Origin: Dirofilaria immitis
Taxonomy: Eukaryota > Nematoda > Chromadorea > Rhabditida > Onchocercidae
NCBI GenBank assembly: GCA_024305405.1
Contig: JAKNDB010000075.1
Span: 186,001 to 250,000 of the forward strand
DNA: 64,000 bases
Direction: 5' to 3'
Shown here: piece by piece, positions 26,401 through 38,600 of the stretch
Layout: every line of letters starts with the position of its first letter
Position numbering within the stretch: the first letter of the stretch is position 1
Notes under the pieces: model-generated
The model's input: only the letters and a program-made list of their open reading frames with translations
Database searches by the model: none
Told to the model about the DNA's origin: nothing
Program-made: the position numbers and the translations under genes

Positions 26401-28422
26401 CATCAACAAACAGCAGAATCTCATACTGGTTTACCTTCTATACATTCATTCATTTCATTTTGTTTTCTCATGCGATCTACTACTTTTTATAATCTATTGT
26501 TCATCCTTAATGCAAATGTATTATTCAATAGAGAAAGAATAATTTCTCGAAGTACAATTTATATATTTTTTTATTATTCAATTTTGCTTTCATTTCAACT
26601 TATAAAATATGATTCTTTTTAGGGATACAAAATGTATCTGGAGGTAACATGTTATTTGCTTATTGTTACAGTTAAGCAGCACGTTATTTGCACAACTAAA
26701 AAAATGTTTTTGGACAGTTGTTTAATAGTAGGGTTCCGATTAGAACTTAACAGTTAATGAAATATTTTTAATAGCAAAAAAAAATAATAGAAAAAATGGT
26801 GAAGAGAAAAGCATGGATGATGATTAGTTGGAATATAGCATAGTCCACTAGAGATTTAAGCTTTCGAGTCTTATTTTCGGATGTCGTAAATTTGATGTTG
26901 AAAAGTTGAGCTTTAGAGTTAATAAAAATATCTCTTACCCATTTTTCAAATTGCGTCAATCATTTTACTTAATATTTCTGGTGTTAAATTATAGTAACAA
27001 AGAAATTCAATGATGTTCATAGTTGTTGTGATTTTCATTTCTGTTGTTGATATCCTAATTTGCTATTTTTGTTGTTGTTGTTGCGGTTATTTCAGTAGCT
27101 GTTGTTGTTGTTGTTGTTGTTATTGTTGTTGTTCTTTGTTTTATAAACTTTAGAATGCTTTTGCACCAAATATTTGATTTTTTGCCTGATGTATAACGAA
27201 TAGAAACGATATTGGTCTGATAACGAATATAAAATTTTAGTGATAATAAAGTAGAGATCATATGTTATAGATTTTTAGCATGTAAAAATCAAAAGTTTCT
27301 AAATAAAAAGCGATAAAAGATAATTATTTAGTCTGCATCGATTGTGTTGCATTAAAATTTTGTTTTATTTAATAAGAATTTTAAAGATGTTTCATTTGGT
27401 GCAAATGCATTTTAGTTGATTATAAATTTTCAATTTTTAAAATGCATGAATTTTATGAGTAATTTCTATTTATTTTGAAGTTTCAATGGCCTTTATTTTG
27501 TATTTTAATTTATCCTGGTATTCCTTCCCTGAAACAGAAATTTTAAATTTTCTGTTTCCCACGTTAATATTTTTATTCCAGGTACAGTAAATTTGAATGC
27601 ATATGGAGCACAACAATTGCCATCGGTAGCGGCCACTACACAAGCTGGTAAATTCACTAGTGGTGATTTAGATAGTGCACTTTCATCATTGGCTGATAAT
27701 CTCTCCGTAAGCGGTAAAGGAACAGTTAATCATGGGTAAGATTTTTGATTTATGCGTCTATTTTCATTCTCTTTACAACTTATATTTGAATTTCTTCTAT
27801 TTGAATAATTTGCCTTGATAAACTCCACTTGTATTTGTTATTTATGATATATTTGCTTAATATGAAGACTATGACATATATTATATTTCAGGAAACCAGT
27901 TCAGTGGAATAATCAAGGTGGTGTACGACCGGTAGCAGGCGCTCATGCGATAGCACAACCACCCCAGTATCCTGCAATTCCATCCCAACAGTGGCCACCA
28001 ATGGGTGTTTATGCTCCACAACCAGGTACTTCAATCAACTGTGTTTTTTTGAGCAAAATAACTTAAAATGGAAAATTTGTTGAAATCTATAATTGAATAA
28101 CCTCATATTGTACGTCTTAGGCACATTAAAAGCATATAGCATGGTATTTTCCTTGTTTTAAGTTTTAATTTTCTGCTCTTCATATATTTTTTTTTCATTT
28201 TAATTGAATTTCAATGAAATATCGGTAGGTGCAGTTTCATCTAATATTGTAGGCATATATGCTCAGCAACCGATGATTGGAATGTACGCACAACCAGGAT
28301 ATAATCCACAAATACAGCAAGCAGCTGCACCGGTATATGGTATAACACCAGGACAAACACCATCTCAAACTGGACAAGCGCAACAAGGGGCACCTCCGCC
28401 ACCTCATCGACCATTCATGTGA
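17424..28422 (+). CDS. unc-11: AP180/CALM clathrin-assembly protein (ANTH domain)
   Basis: Binds PtdIns(4,5)P2, clathrin and AP-2, and recruits synaptobrevin during endocytosis of synaptic vesicles. Exons: 17424-17598, 18094-18236, 18696-18770, 20209-20351, 20503-20559, 21571-21747, 22323-22487, 22747-22872, 23526-23837, 24000-24107, 24751-25092, 25274-25366, 25500-25616, 26351-26428, 26623-26643, 27582-27735, 27892-28025, 28229-28422; ~871 residues. The ANTH domain (~20-300) keeps the lipid-binding K43-(X9)-K53-R-K55-H56 pattern. The tail has four NPF motifs (about 376, 436, 498, 598), [10 protein letters not shown] at ~396-405, an eight-proline run and a PQ-rich end (..PPPPHRPFM). Two single-base losses break the frame: TTTTT at 18746-18750 and AAAA at 23534-23537. 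The intron after 20559 starts with GC. The donor near 22487 is uncertain (22466 and 22478 also stay in phase). Longer than C. elegans or human relatives. Confidence 0.95.
25708..25848 (+). repeat. Dispersed repeat, copy 2 (in unc-11 intron)
   Basis: GACGTCGAGAAATGCAATC start, followed by the blocks described for 14400-14545. Lies in the intron 25617-26350. Confidence 0.65.
26088..26130 (+). repeat. Dispersed repeat, copy 3 (fragment, same unc-11 intron)
   Basis: GACATCGAGAAATGCAATTAATCAATGAA.. closely matches the start of copy 2 (two or three substitutions over about 30 bases) and then diverges. Confidence 0.6.
27070..27133. repeat. (GTT)n microsatellite in unc-11 intron
   Basis: Two GTT arrays separated by GCGGTTATTTCAGTAGCT; lies in the intron 26644-27581. 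Confidence 0.9.
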
Positions 28423-28556
28423 ATTATGTAGTATTTCATTAGGATAATTTCAAGTTCTTTTTTGTTTTGTTCAGATGAACAAGTGGTATATGTTTTTCGA
28501 GATTTTGAAGGAATAATTTCGTTATATTAATCAAATCAAATTATTTCGAATTATGC

Positions 28557-28562
28557 AATAAA
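28557..28562 (+). terminator. Polyadenylation signal of unc-11
   Basis: AATAAA 135 bases after the stop codon, in the expected distance for a nematode 3' UTR. In DNA this AT-rich a chance match is possible. Confidence 0.45.
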
Positions 28563-30950
28563 CATTTAATTCAGTATTGATGATAAATTGCTTATCAGTT
28601 TCTAATCTTTATTTTCCTCACACTTGATCTTTAATAATATTTCTTCGAAAACAGCAAGATAGTTTACATTACTATATTCCATTTCGTTTTTATGTTATAT
28701 GTTATGATGATGTGAAAAAGAGAGCATGATCTTACTATTTGCTTATGTATTCTGAGAAATAAGTTTTTTCATTGCGATCGCCTTGAAATTTCCTGCAAAC
28801 TCTGAATCGAATAAATTTTTGGAAAAGATTTGAAATTTTTACGATCGGAATTGAATTCCTCCACATATATTTATTGATTACTGATATAAACGAAACGCCT
28901 ATTTTTGCAAGACTTAGAGCTGACCGTATTTCTAAAAGTTTCCTTTTTCTCGCCATATATACATATATGTATTCATGTGTCATTCCATTTAAAAACACTT
29001 TTTACCCCTTAAAACTTGAAAAGTTAATAAGATTTTGAATATACTTCATGCAAATTTCGACTTTGAATTTTGTTGAAAGAATTGTTTTCTTAGTCGATAG
29101 CAAAATATATTTATATAGTGCTCTTTTTCTCTTCCATAAGTTTCCTTTTTTTTCTTTTATCTGAGGATATCACTTGTCGAGATTTAAACGGCTTTATATT
29201 AATTGTTAGCATTCTGTTCTTTTCTTTAATCTTAAATTTGAATCGTATGCAAAAACGAAGAAGCAAATTTCCATATTTTAATTAAGCCGATATATATATA
29301 TATATATATTTAATTTAGATTTGTATGGAAATAGATATATTTGATTGATTTTTCTGATTTGAATTTTAATTTAAAATCTTTTTTCTCCTTGATGTAAAAT
29401 TAATGACATTAATAATTGTCAGTAATTAATATTTCAGCACATAACAACAAATTATAATCCACACAGATGTTATTGAAGAAATAATATTGTTTTGCTTTTT
29501 AATAATTAAAATTTGTGTGCTATTGTAAAAGCCGTTGTTAATTCATTGCTTAAATGAATTTAAGTTTTGTAGCTTGGAATATTATGTTAATGTTACAAGT
29601 TAATTTAATTAATCATTAATTCAGTAATAAAACTATAGAGATATACCTAACAGTTGATATGTTTTAAAATTATTTTGTATTTAATTAAATCATTTCCAAT
29701 TAGTTATTATTAACACAGATTCATTTGTTCAGAGATAATTAAGAAGCATAATTAATAACCAATTTTTTTGATGAATTATGTGAGATGTAATTTACACACA
29801 TTATTTTTGTGTGTATCGTTTAAATTATTTAAAATTTCTTTTTTAATTTATCACTCTGATCATTTACCGGGATGAATTCTTAAGTTGTATAATTTTTAAA
29901 AATGAAAATTGAAATTGATAATATCAGCATTATTTATATTGATAAAATTGTCAATATGGGAGAGAAATTTAATCTTTATGCAATTATTTACTAAATAAGC
30001 GATTTCATTTGAAATGAAATTCAACAAATTATCCATTAATATTAGAATTTTTTACATATAAAATTTTTCCTGATTCTATGTCTTTTCCTAAAATTAATTT
30101 CGTATTTGATAACAATTCACAACTTTTGAAAATTTTTTAGATCCTATTTTCGAAACTAAATATTGCAAAGCAAATGGTATTAGTTTTTTATATAAAATTT
30201 GACGAAAAATGATTATCATTTTATTTCTTTTGCTTATCAATAACTTTTATACCATACTTTACTATCAAAAAATAATTGATGAAAATTTTTATTTAATATT
30301 ACTCCTTAAGTTTTTTTCATTCAAAATTTAACAATTTGTTTCGAAATTTTTGCATCGAATCCTTTTTTTTCGATTTTATTCAAATCAAAGTCGTTATAGG
30401 AATATAATTTAAAAGGTTTTTTTTTAAATTATTAAATTATTATTTTTATTATTATTATTCTTTTCATTGATTCTCTATGGCTTAGAATTATCTAAAAATT
30501 TAATAATATTCCATCGATAGATTCCACCGAAAAAATTTCTGAATTGTTCGAAAATTTGACGATTTTAAAAATTCTGTAACCGAATGAATTCAACTTAAAT
30601 GATTCCGTTTTTTTTTTTTTTCGAGATTAAGTTCCATTTGATATTAACAAGAATGAATTGTTCATAAATGTTTTGAAGCTTAATTTATTTAAAAAGTCAT
30701 ATTTTAGCTGATGATTTTAATTTATAAAACATTCTAGAAATAATTTACTTTTTTGTGATAATGATAACGACATTATCAGATTTATAAGATATGAACTTTG
30801 TTTTTTCAGGCATTTTTAGTTTAACTAATTAATTTTATTTATTATAATACTTTAACGTTTCCCTGGAAATTTTAAAATATACGAAAAAAAAAAGGATAGG
30901 ACAGAATTGTATTAAAATATATAAAAAATTATTTAAATAATTTTATTTTT
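28563..30950. other. Intergenic region unc-11 to AGA, no gene seen
   Basis: 2.4 kb of AT-rich sequence. A (TA) run lies at 29291-29309. No coding frame with splice or family support on either strand. Confidence 0.5.
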
Positions 30951-30960
30951 TGATTTAAAG
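30951..30960 (+). promoter_or_regulatory. Possible trans-splice acceptor of AGA
   Basis: TTTTTTGATTTAAAG ends at 30960, 13 bases before the ATG at 30974. It is a weaker acceptor than TTTCAG. Confidence 0.3.
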
Positions 30961-30973
30961 CATTGCATGTATT

Positions 30974-33900
30974 ATGATGATATGGTTAAACCGATTAATA
31001 TATTTCTACATCTTAATATGGAATTGTCAATCCGAGATACCATTGGTAGTAACAACTTGGGAACTGATGATTTTCAAGCTGCTACAAGCAAAGGTATGAT
31101 AAATCAAGCTGTATATTTGCAAATAGCATTTACATTTTTGCTCAGGATAATTATCATTTGATCAGATCAAGGATAATTATATCGTCCGATCAAATAATAC
31201 GATATGTGTATCTTTTATTATGACAAATGACAGTATATAATGTATTATGATGGTAAAATATTGTGATCTTTTCGTTAGTAGAAGGAAATAGTTTTAATAT
31301 GATATAATTAGTAAGGCTTAAAATTCATCAGGAAAGTTTAATAAATTACTTCCAGCATTTTCGACATTAAGAACAACACATGATAGATTGGAATCGTTAG
31401 TGGAAGGTTTAACAAAATGTGAAGAGTTACAATGTGATGGAACTGTTGGTTTTGGTGGTTCACCTGATGAAACAGGTGAAACTCGACTTGATGCACTCAT
31501 TTTCGATGGGTTATTGGTTTTTTTTTTTTATCTTTTTCGATAAATAATAATTTAGCTTATTTTAGATTGATTAAATTTAATTATTTAATTATTCCATTAC
31601 TTATTAATAACTTTTATTTTTCCATTCATAATGTTTTATTGATATATTATTTAAATTATTAATAAATTATTTATCTTATTCATCATTTTAATAAAGTTTA
31701 ATCATAACTATATTTTTTTTCAGATTGATTAACTTATTAAATTTATACAATTAATCAAATTTAATTTCATTTTATAATTAAATAGAAACATTTCAAATTT
31801 TGAATAATTTGAAATGAATTTTTGCTAAAATTAAGTATTTAATTATTTAATTATAAATATGAGTTACATTTGCTTATTGAAAAAAGAAAATATAAAGAAT
31901 TTTTTAAGTTTAAATCATGAAATGGGTGCTGTTGGTTCATTGCCAAATATCAAATATGCGGCACGTGTAGCTCATGCAATAATGAAATATACGAAACATT
32001 CAATATTAGTCGGTGATCATGGTATATTTATCTTCTATTCTTTTTCAATTTATTAAGATTGATATGATAAAGTTATCAAATTATCATAAATGATAATTTG
32101 CATATTTACTTTATGCTAAAATTCTTTTTCAATAAATTTTGCTTTTTTATTTTTATGTTTTTTAACGCTTTTACAAGGCATGCAAAATACAAAAATGGTA
32201 TTAATAAGAAAATACTGCAATTTATGATATTAATAAAAAGTAAATAAATAATATACTGATAAGCTTAGAGATAAATAATATAGTGATAAACTTATGGTAA
32301 AATTCGATCGATAAATTAAATTTTAAAATTTAACCATAAATAAATATAATAATTATCACTGCATCATTGATAATTTTTTATGAGAAATATCCATATATCA
32401 TTTATCATCATTTATATGAATTATTAGTTGATGTAATTCATAATGTTAATCCTCGTGACGTGATATACGTATATAACCTATTATGATGTTTAATCCCGTA
32501 TATAACATATCGTGATGTTGTTAATTTCGTATATAACGTATCATGATGTTGTTAACCCGTATATAACGTATATCACGTCACGAATTTCTCACGTAATTTC
32601 ATTACTATTTGTAAATATTATTACTACTTATTACTTTGAAATTCAAATTTAAAAGAATGAAATATACTTATTATTTAATTTAGCGGCCAATTTTGCTGTC
32701 GAAATGGGCTTTAAACGTGAATCATTGTATACCAATAGTTCATGTGATGCTCATAAAAATGGATTAAACAAAATTGTCAACCGAATTATAGAAAAGTTAT
32801 TATCAATTTTTGAATAATTAAATTTTTGTTTTTAATTTTGATTTGATTTCTTTCATAGTTTGAATAAATTTAGCATGTTTTATCAAAATTGAACTAAATT
32901 ATAGCCTAAAATAAACTTTTGTTATTCTTGCTGATTTTTAGAATGTATTACCAAATCCAAACAAGTTCTGCGGTCCATACAAACCTGCGATCGATAAAAA
33001 GAAGTTTGTATACAGTGAATCGAAGGTGAAATTTTTTTTTTCTCTACGAGACTTTATCTTCTTGAAATCATATCATCGGAATATTGATGTTTAGCAAGTT
33101 ATACAATACACAATCATAATCTCATGTTGATATGTAATATAATTATTGATCCGACATAGCTGCTATCATTGGTTTTTTGAAAAAAAAACATTTCTTTAGT
33201 TTGATGATTTTTTCATTTGATCATTTTAGTATCTGATGATTAAGCAAATTAAATATTTCAAATAATCAGAAAAGAATTTAAGAAATAGAAATTTATTTTT
33301 AGAATATGCGCCATAATCATGATACTATTGGTATGATTATAATTGATTTTGAAAATAATATTGTTGCTGGTACATCAAGCAATGGTGCTAATCATAAAAT
33401 TCCCGGGTATTTTCTTTTGAAAGGAATATTTATTAAAGAAGAAATTTCTTGAATTCAAATTTTACATTTATGCCTATCGTATTTTTGTAATCATTTAATT
33501 TAAAATCGAAGATAACTATTTAAACAAATCTAATAGATATCAATGTTTTATCAAATCATCCAATGTATTATCAGTTTAATATATAAGAAATGATTAAAAT
33601 CAATTTAATGGCTTGAAATTAAAAAAACTTTTTACAGAGCCAAATATAATTTTTGTGATAACTTTGTAACCAAAAAATTTATATTCATAATTGAAGAATT
33701 AGATGAAATCGAAAATTTATTTTAATTTTTTTAAAAAATTTAATTTTAGACGAGTGGGTGATTCGCCATTGCCAGGTGCTGGTGCATATGCTGATAACGA
33801 TATCGGTGGTGCGGTAAGTACCGGTGATGGTGATATTATGATGAGATTTGTTTCCAGGTATTTTCTGGATAATTTCCACTTTATCATTTTACCTATCCCA

Positions 33901-34244
33901 ATAAATCAACTTAATTAATTACTATTTTGGTTAAATATCAATTAACTGAAATACTTAGAGCCTAATTTTTTTAATACTAATTTTAATATTTTGGAAAATT
34001 TTAAGAAGCTGATATTTCAGCTATCAAACAGTTCATTATATGGGCGAAGGTAAAACGCCAACAATAGCTGCAGAATTAACAATTCGTGCTATTTCTCACA
34101 AATATGCAAATTTTTTGGTGCAATTATTGCAGTAAATAAAAAGGTCATTTTGGTGCTGCATGCCATGGCATGGATTTATTTAAATTTTGTATTCAAAATC
34201 AAAATTTTAAAACAGTTAAAGTTATATCTATACCATGCATTTAA
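30974..34244 (+). CDS. AGA: N4-(beta-N-acetylglucosaminyl)-L-asparaginase (aspartylglucosaminidase)
   Basis: Lysosomal Ntn-hydrolase that cleaves GlcNAc-Asn in the last step of N-glycoprotein breakdown. Exons: 30974-31093, 31356-31509, 31909-32021, 32684-32775, 32942-33025, 33303-33406, 33750-33857, 34021-34244; ~333 residues, close to the human 346. A signal peptide (residues 1-20, ending WNCQS) precedes IPLVVTTW. Family signatures follow: [38 protein letters not shown] with autoprocessing between D195 and T196, [23 protein letters not shown] and [11 protein letters not shown]. All catalytic residues I know are present, so the enzyme should be active. Three single-base losses break the frame: GGG at 31059-31061, TTTTTT at 34111-34116 and AAAAA at 34138-34142. 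With them restored the C-terminus reads [20 protein letters not shown]. Confidence 0.93.
32453..32583. repeat. Inverted-repeat element with internal tandem repeats (AGA intron 3)
   Basis: TCGTGACGTGATATACG (32453-32469) is the exact reverse complement of CGTATATCACGTCACGA (32567-32583). Between them are about three diverged 34-base units built on CGTATATAAC..ATCGTGATGTTGTTAA. It looks like a small MITE or foldback element. Confidence 0.8.
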
Positions 34245-35654
34245 ATATTAATTAAATTTTTAATTTATACATCTATATTATATAATCATTTACTGATAAT
34301 ATAACTTAAATACCTAATATTTAAGTTATATTTATTTAATTTGCTCAAATTATTTAAATCTCTAATTGATCAATTTATTATTAGTTTGCTAATATGTTTA
34401 TTTGTCTATTAATTTGAATTCATCCTAATTCATTTATTCAACTATTATAATTATCAGCTGATGAATGAATAATTGAAATATAGAAAATTTAATTTAAATA
34501 ATGATGTCTCTAATATTATTGTTTGCTATATTTCTTAACGATTATTTAAAACTCTTCTCTTTTTCTTTTGTTTTTTTCCACTATTAAAATTATATATTAA
34601 AGATGTGTTATAAATATGATAATATATTGTAACGACACTAACGATGTATCATAGTTATCAATCATTTTAATAATTTCCATATGCTTTTGTGGAATTTAGA
34701 AAATTTTAAATGATGCTTCGAAATTTCTCGGTTTTTTCAATTCAAGATATTTCTTATATTCTTAATAAAAAGATTTTTTTTTAACTAAATCTGATAATTT
34801 TATTTTTCTCGAGAGTAATTTTTTCATGTTTAAAGTAAAGATCGAGAATTTTAACTACTGCTAGGTAATGATAACTTTAAAGTATGAACAACATGGCAAC
34901 TTATATTGAATCATCGAATGGCTTTATAACTTTTGAAATATAAATGCTTTAATTTTTCATTTTCATATAAAAGAATAAAAATTTTGTTTCATAGAAGCAA
35001 AAAATAATTTATGATATTAATTTATAACTATCTCTAATTTTTTCCTCTCATTTCTTTGACAAAAGAATATAAATACATTTTATACTTTTATATACTTTAT
35101 CATCACCTTATCATTATCAATTAAATTATATTAATTGTTACATCCTTACGTTAATTATCATGATGATAGCTATAATAGTTATTTCACAATGAAGTATTTG
35201 ATAGTTCATTATTCGAGATTTAGTGATTTTATCAAACTAGGCAAGAAATAAGATTAATTATTTTGAAGTAAAGAATTTGCCACTTTATAGTAGCATAACA
35301 TATTTTTAATTATTAAAAATAAGTATTTAAGAAGTCTTAAAGTCTGAAATACCTTACAATAAGACAGTTTATAGTTTAACAAAATTAAGTTGTAATTTTC
35401 ATTTTATCATTTCAACAAATGAATAAAATAAGTTTACATATTTTAACAAATAGTTAAATATTTTATCATTAGTGCATCATTTGACATTCAAATAAATTAA
35501 CACTTATAAATTTTGATAAAGTGATTAGCAAAGATTCCTTCTCTTATTTATTATAAATTTATTTCTAAAAATATTTATAGTATTTTTGGAATTTGAATTA
35601 ACAAAAAATATACAATGCAACAGAATACAGCAACAATGATATGAATTGATTATT
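34245..35654. other. Intergenic region between the convergent AGA and DUF4773 genes
   Basis: 1.4 kb of AT-rich DNA holding the 3' UTRs of two convergent genes. No further gene or repeat is evident. Confidence 0.5.
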
Positions 35655-38600
35655 TTAGATTGGTATCGAGAAACAACCTAAATGTATTGTAGCTACATGA
35701 ATATGATATAATTCAGCATCTAATTCCATGCAACCATCGAGAGTTGTTTGTCGAAATCTTAGCTTAAATTAATATTTTCATATTTTTTTAACTTTTAATT
35801 ATTTAAATAAAACTTAAAAATTATTATAAAAATTAATATTTCTTATAATATAATAAGAAATTAACTAAATTTAGATTAATTCACTTACATTACGTAAACG
35901 TAAACAAATACCAGCATATTCTTTTAAAAACGGTAACGATAAACAATATGGTGGTGGATTAACTACTGCAAATAAATAATAAAATTAATCGGAATTAAAT
36001 ATATAAATTTAATTTTAAGATTTTTATTATTTAAAAATAAAATGTTCATATATTATAATATTATTTTTATTCATAATTAATATATGATAATAATGTTACA
36101 TATTATTTAATCAATTAATATATTTCATTTTTTTTTAAAGTTTCACATTTGTTTATTTTTAATTCCAAAATTCTAGCAAATAAAAGATTTAATAAAAAAA
36201 AAAATAAAAGAAGGAAAGATCAAAACTAACATGATAACTCTCTCGAAATAAAAACATGACCATTTATGGAAAATGATAAACGGATACCAATATCTTCTGC
36301 TATGTATGTAATATTAACACAACCTAAAATTCTCTTCTCAACACATACATTTTCCATAGATTTAGATATAGTATGAGATTAAGTATAATATCAATTAGTA
36401 TAGATATGTCGTATAATATGACAGTATTATGTCAATAAATATAGGTATATTGTACTGCGCTACAGTATGACGTTCTATGTTATATTTTTTACAATCTCAT
36501 ATATCATAGTATCCCACCAATGCGTATAGATATATTACGTACATTTTAGCATATGCTGCAGTATAAATTAGAAGAAAATGTAAATATATTATAGACTATT
36601 GCTATTAGTAATAAGTAATCTTATAGATTACTGTATGGGATCAATAAGCATAAATGCTTTCTATTTTTAATGTAAAATAGCACAGTACGATATCAGCAGT
36701 TACAGGTATATTGTATGACATTATAAATTAAAACATTTGCAGCATAATGAGTATAGGTATATAATAATCTAGCGAAGTGATATTCCTACTTGATTCTGAT
36801 CTTCAAATACTATCTTGCAAATGATTAATACAAAATAATCAAACGAAATCGATCTTTTATTTAATTATTATTAAATCTCGAGATTTGCAAGCTGTGATAT
36901 GTTGATATGAAAATATAGAAAGAATTAAAATTAAAATTTGCATCAAATTCAAATATTCGAAATAATTTTTTTTTATTTTTGCTTAACAAAATATTATTAT
37001 AGAAATTTTTAGATTTCCAATTAAATATTTATTTTATAAAATGGAATAAACTTTGCATCTTTCGAGAAAATTTTTCCTTGCAAAAAAGAAATTGATATTA
37101 TTATTTAAATTATAGCAATATTAGAATAAGTATATTTTATTTTATACAGTAATAAGTTAAGGAATGAGCAATTTAATTAACGTATTGAAAATAAAATTTC
37201 TAAATAACTGAAAACAATTATTTAGAAATATATTGCAAAATTATCAGTACCGTATCTAAAAAGAGATTGGGATTAGGAATTTGCTTAGAATATAACGACT
37301 TAAAAATTAGATGAATTTAAAACAATTTAATCTACATAATTCTTGTGTTTATCGTTTGCTTGCTCTTTATCTCTTCCTTAGTAATCTTCTTATCACCTTC
37401 TTATCATTTATTAATTTTACAATTTAATTCATCGATTTTTCTCCCATAAAATAAACAAATCATCATTTTTCTAGTCAAGAGACAGAGAAAATAAAAATAA
37501 AAAACGAAGAAAGACGAAGCTAATCCACATACCAAAAGTATTAAGATCAATTTTCGCAACATTTAGCATCATGCAACATGCACAATTCCTGCGAATGCAT
37601 TCGCAATTTGTTATATTCGAAGTATTATTGTTTATGTAATCCAACGACGATAAATCTAAAAATTATTTTTATTACAAAATTATTTCAACAAATTTTTACA
37701 AATATTTTTAATTTATTTTCAAAAAAAAAGAAAAAATCATACAATGTCATTCTTTTATTCGTTAAAAATTTCAAAAATTTTACAGAAATTTAGGTTATCA
37801 AAATATTAAATAGTAATTAATTACTATTTAATTACCAATTAATTAGTAATTAATTAGAAATAAAAATTGTAAAAGATTAAATTAAATCAATTATTTATTA
37901 TTTTCATTTTAATTTTTAACCATAATTTGTCTCCAACTCTTTTGTCATACGAATATGAAGCCGATAATTTTCTGTTATCATTTCTAATTTTCCTTTTATA
38001 CCATTTTCAATTACCATCATTACATCCATAATAACATAATCTAAAATAGATCAGTAAAAATCGATCAATTCCCTTGATCTAAATAAAATGATAAAGGAAC
38101 TCATGCATATATAAACATACATAGGATATATATATATTTTATATATATCCTATGTTATCTGTTTACATTATCGTTTAGGCTATTATGATTATTATTATTA
38201 TTATCATATCAAATATTATCATTTTAGTATTATGTGATCATTATTATATTTTATGAAATATATTGAAATTTTTATCATCTATCAATATTATTTCATGTTG
38301 ATATCATTTAAAATAACCAACAATCAAATATTTGTAATTAATTAATAGAAATGAAATACTAAATGATATAACCTTGCATATCAATGGGTAAATCAAAAAT
38401 CGTAATCCCAAATATATTTTGCCATTATTATGTAATTTCATCGCTTTTGTTAATCGTATTACCGTTGAATCGCTATAACGATTATGACTATATCTCAATA
38501 ATCCACCATCTTGCATCATTATACTCTGAAATTTTATCAGTAGTTATCTAAAATTATATCATTAATATAATTCATTCATATTATCCCATATATTTATCAT

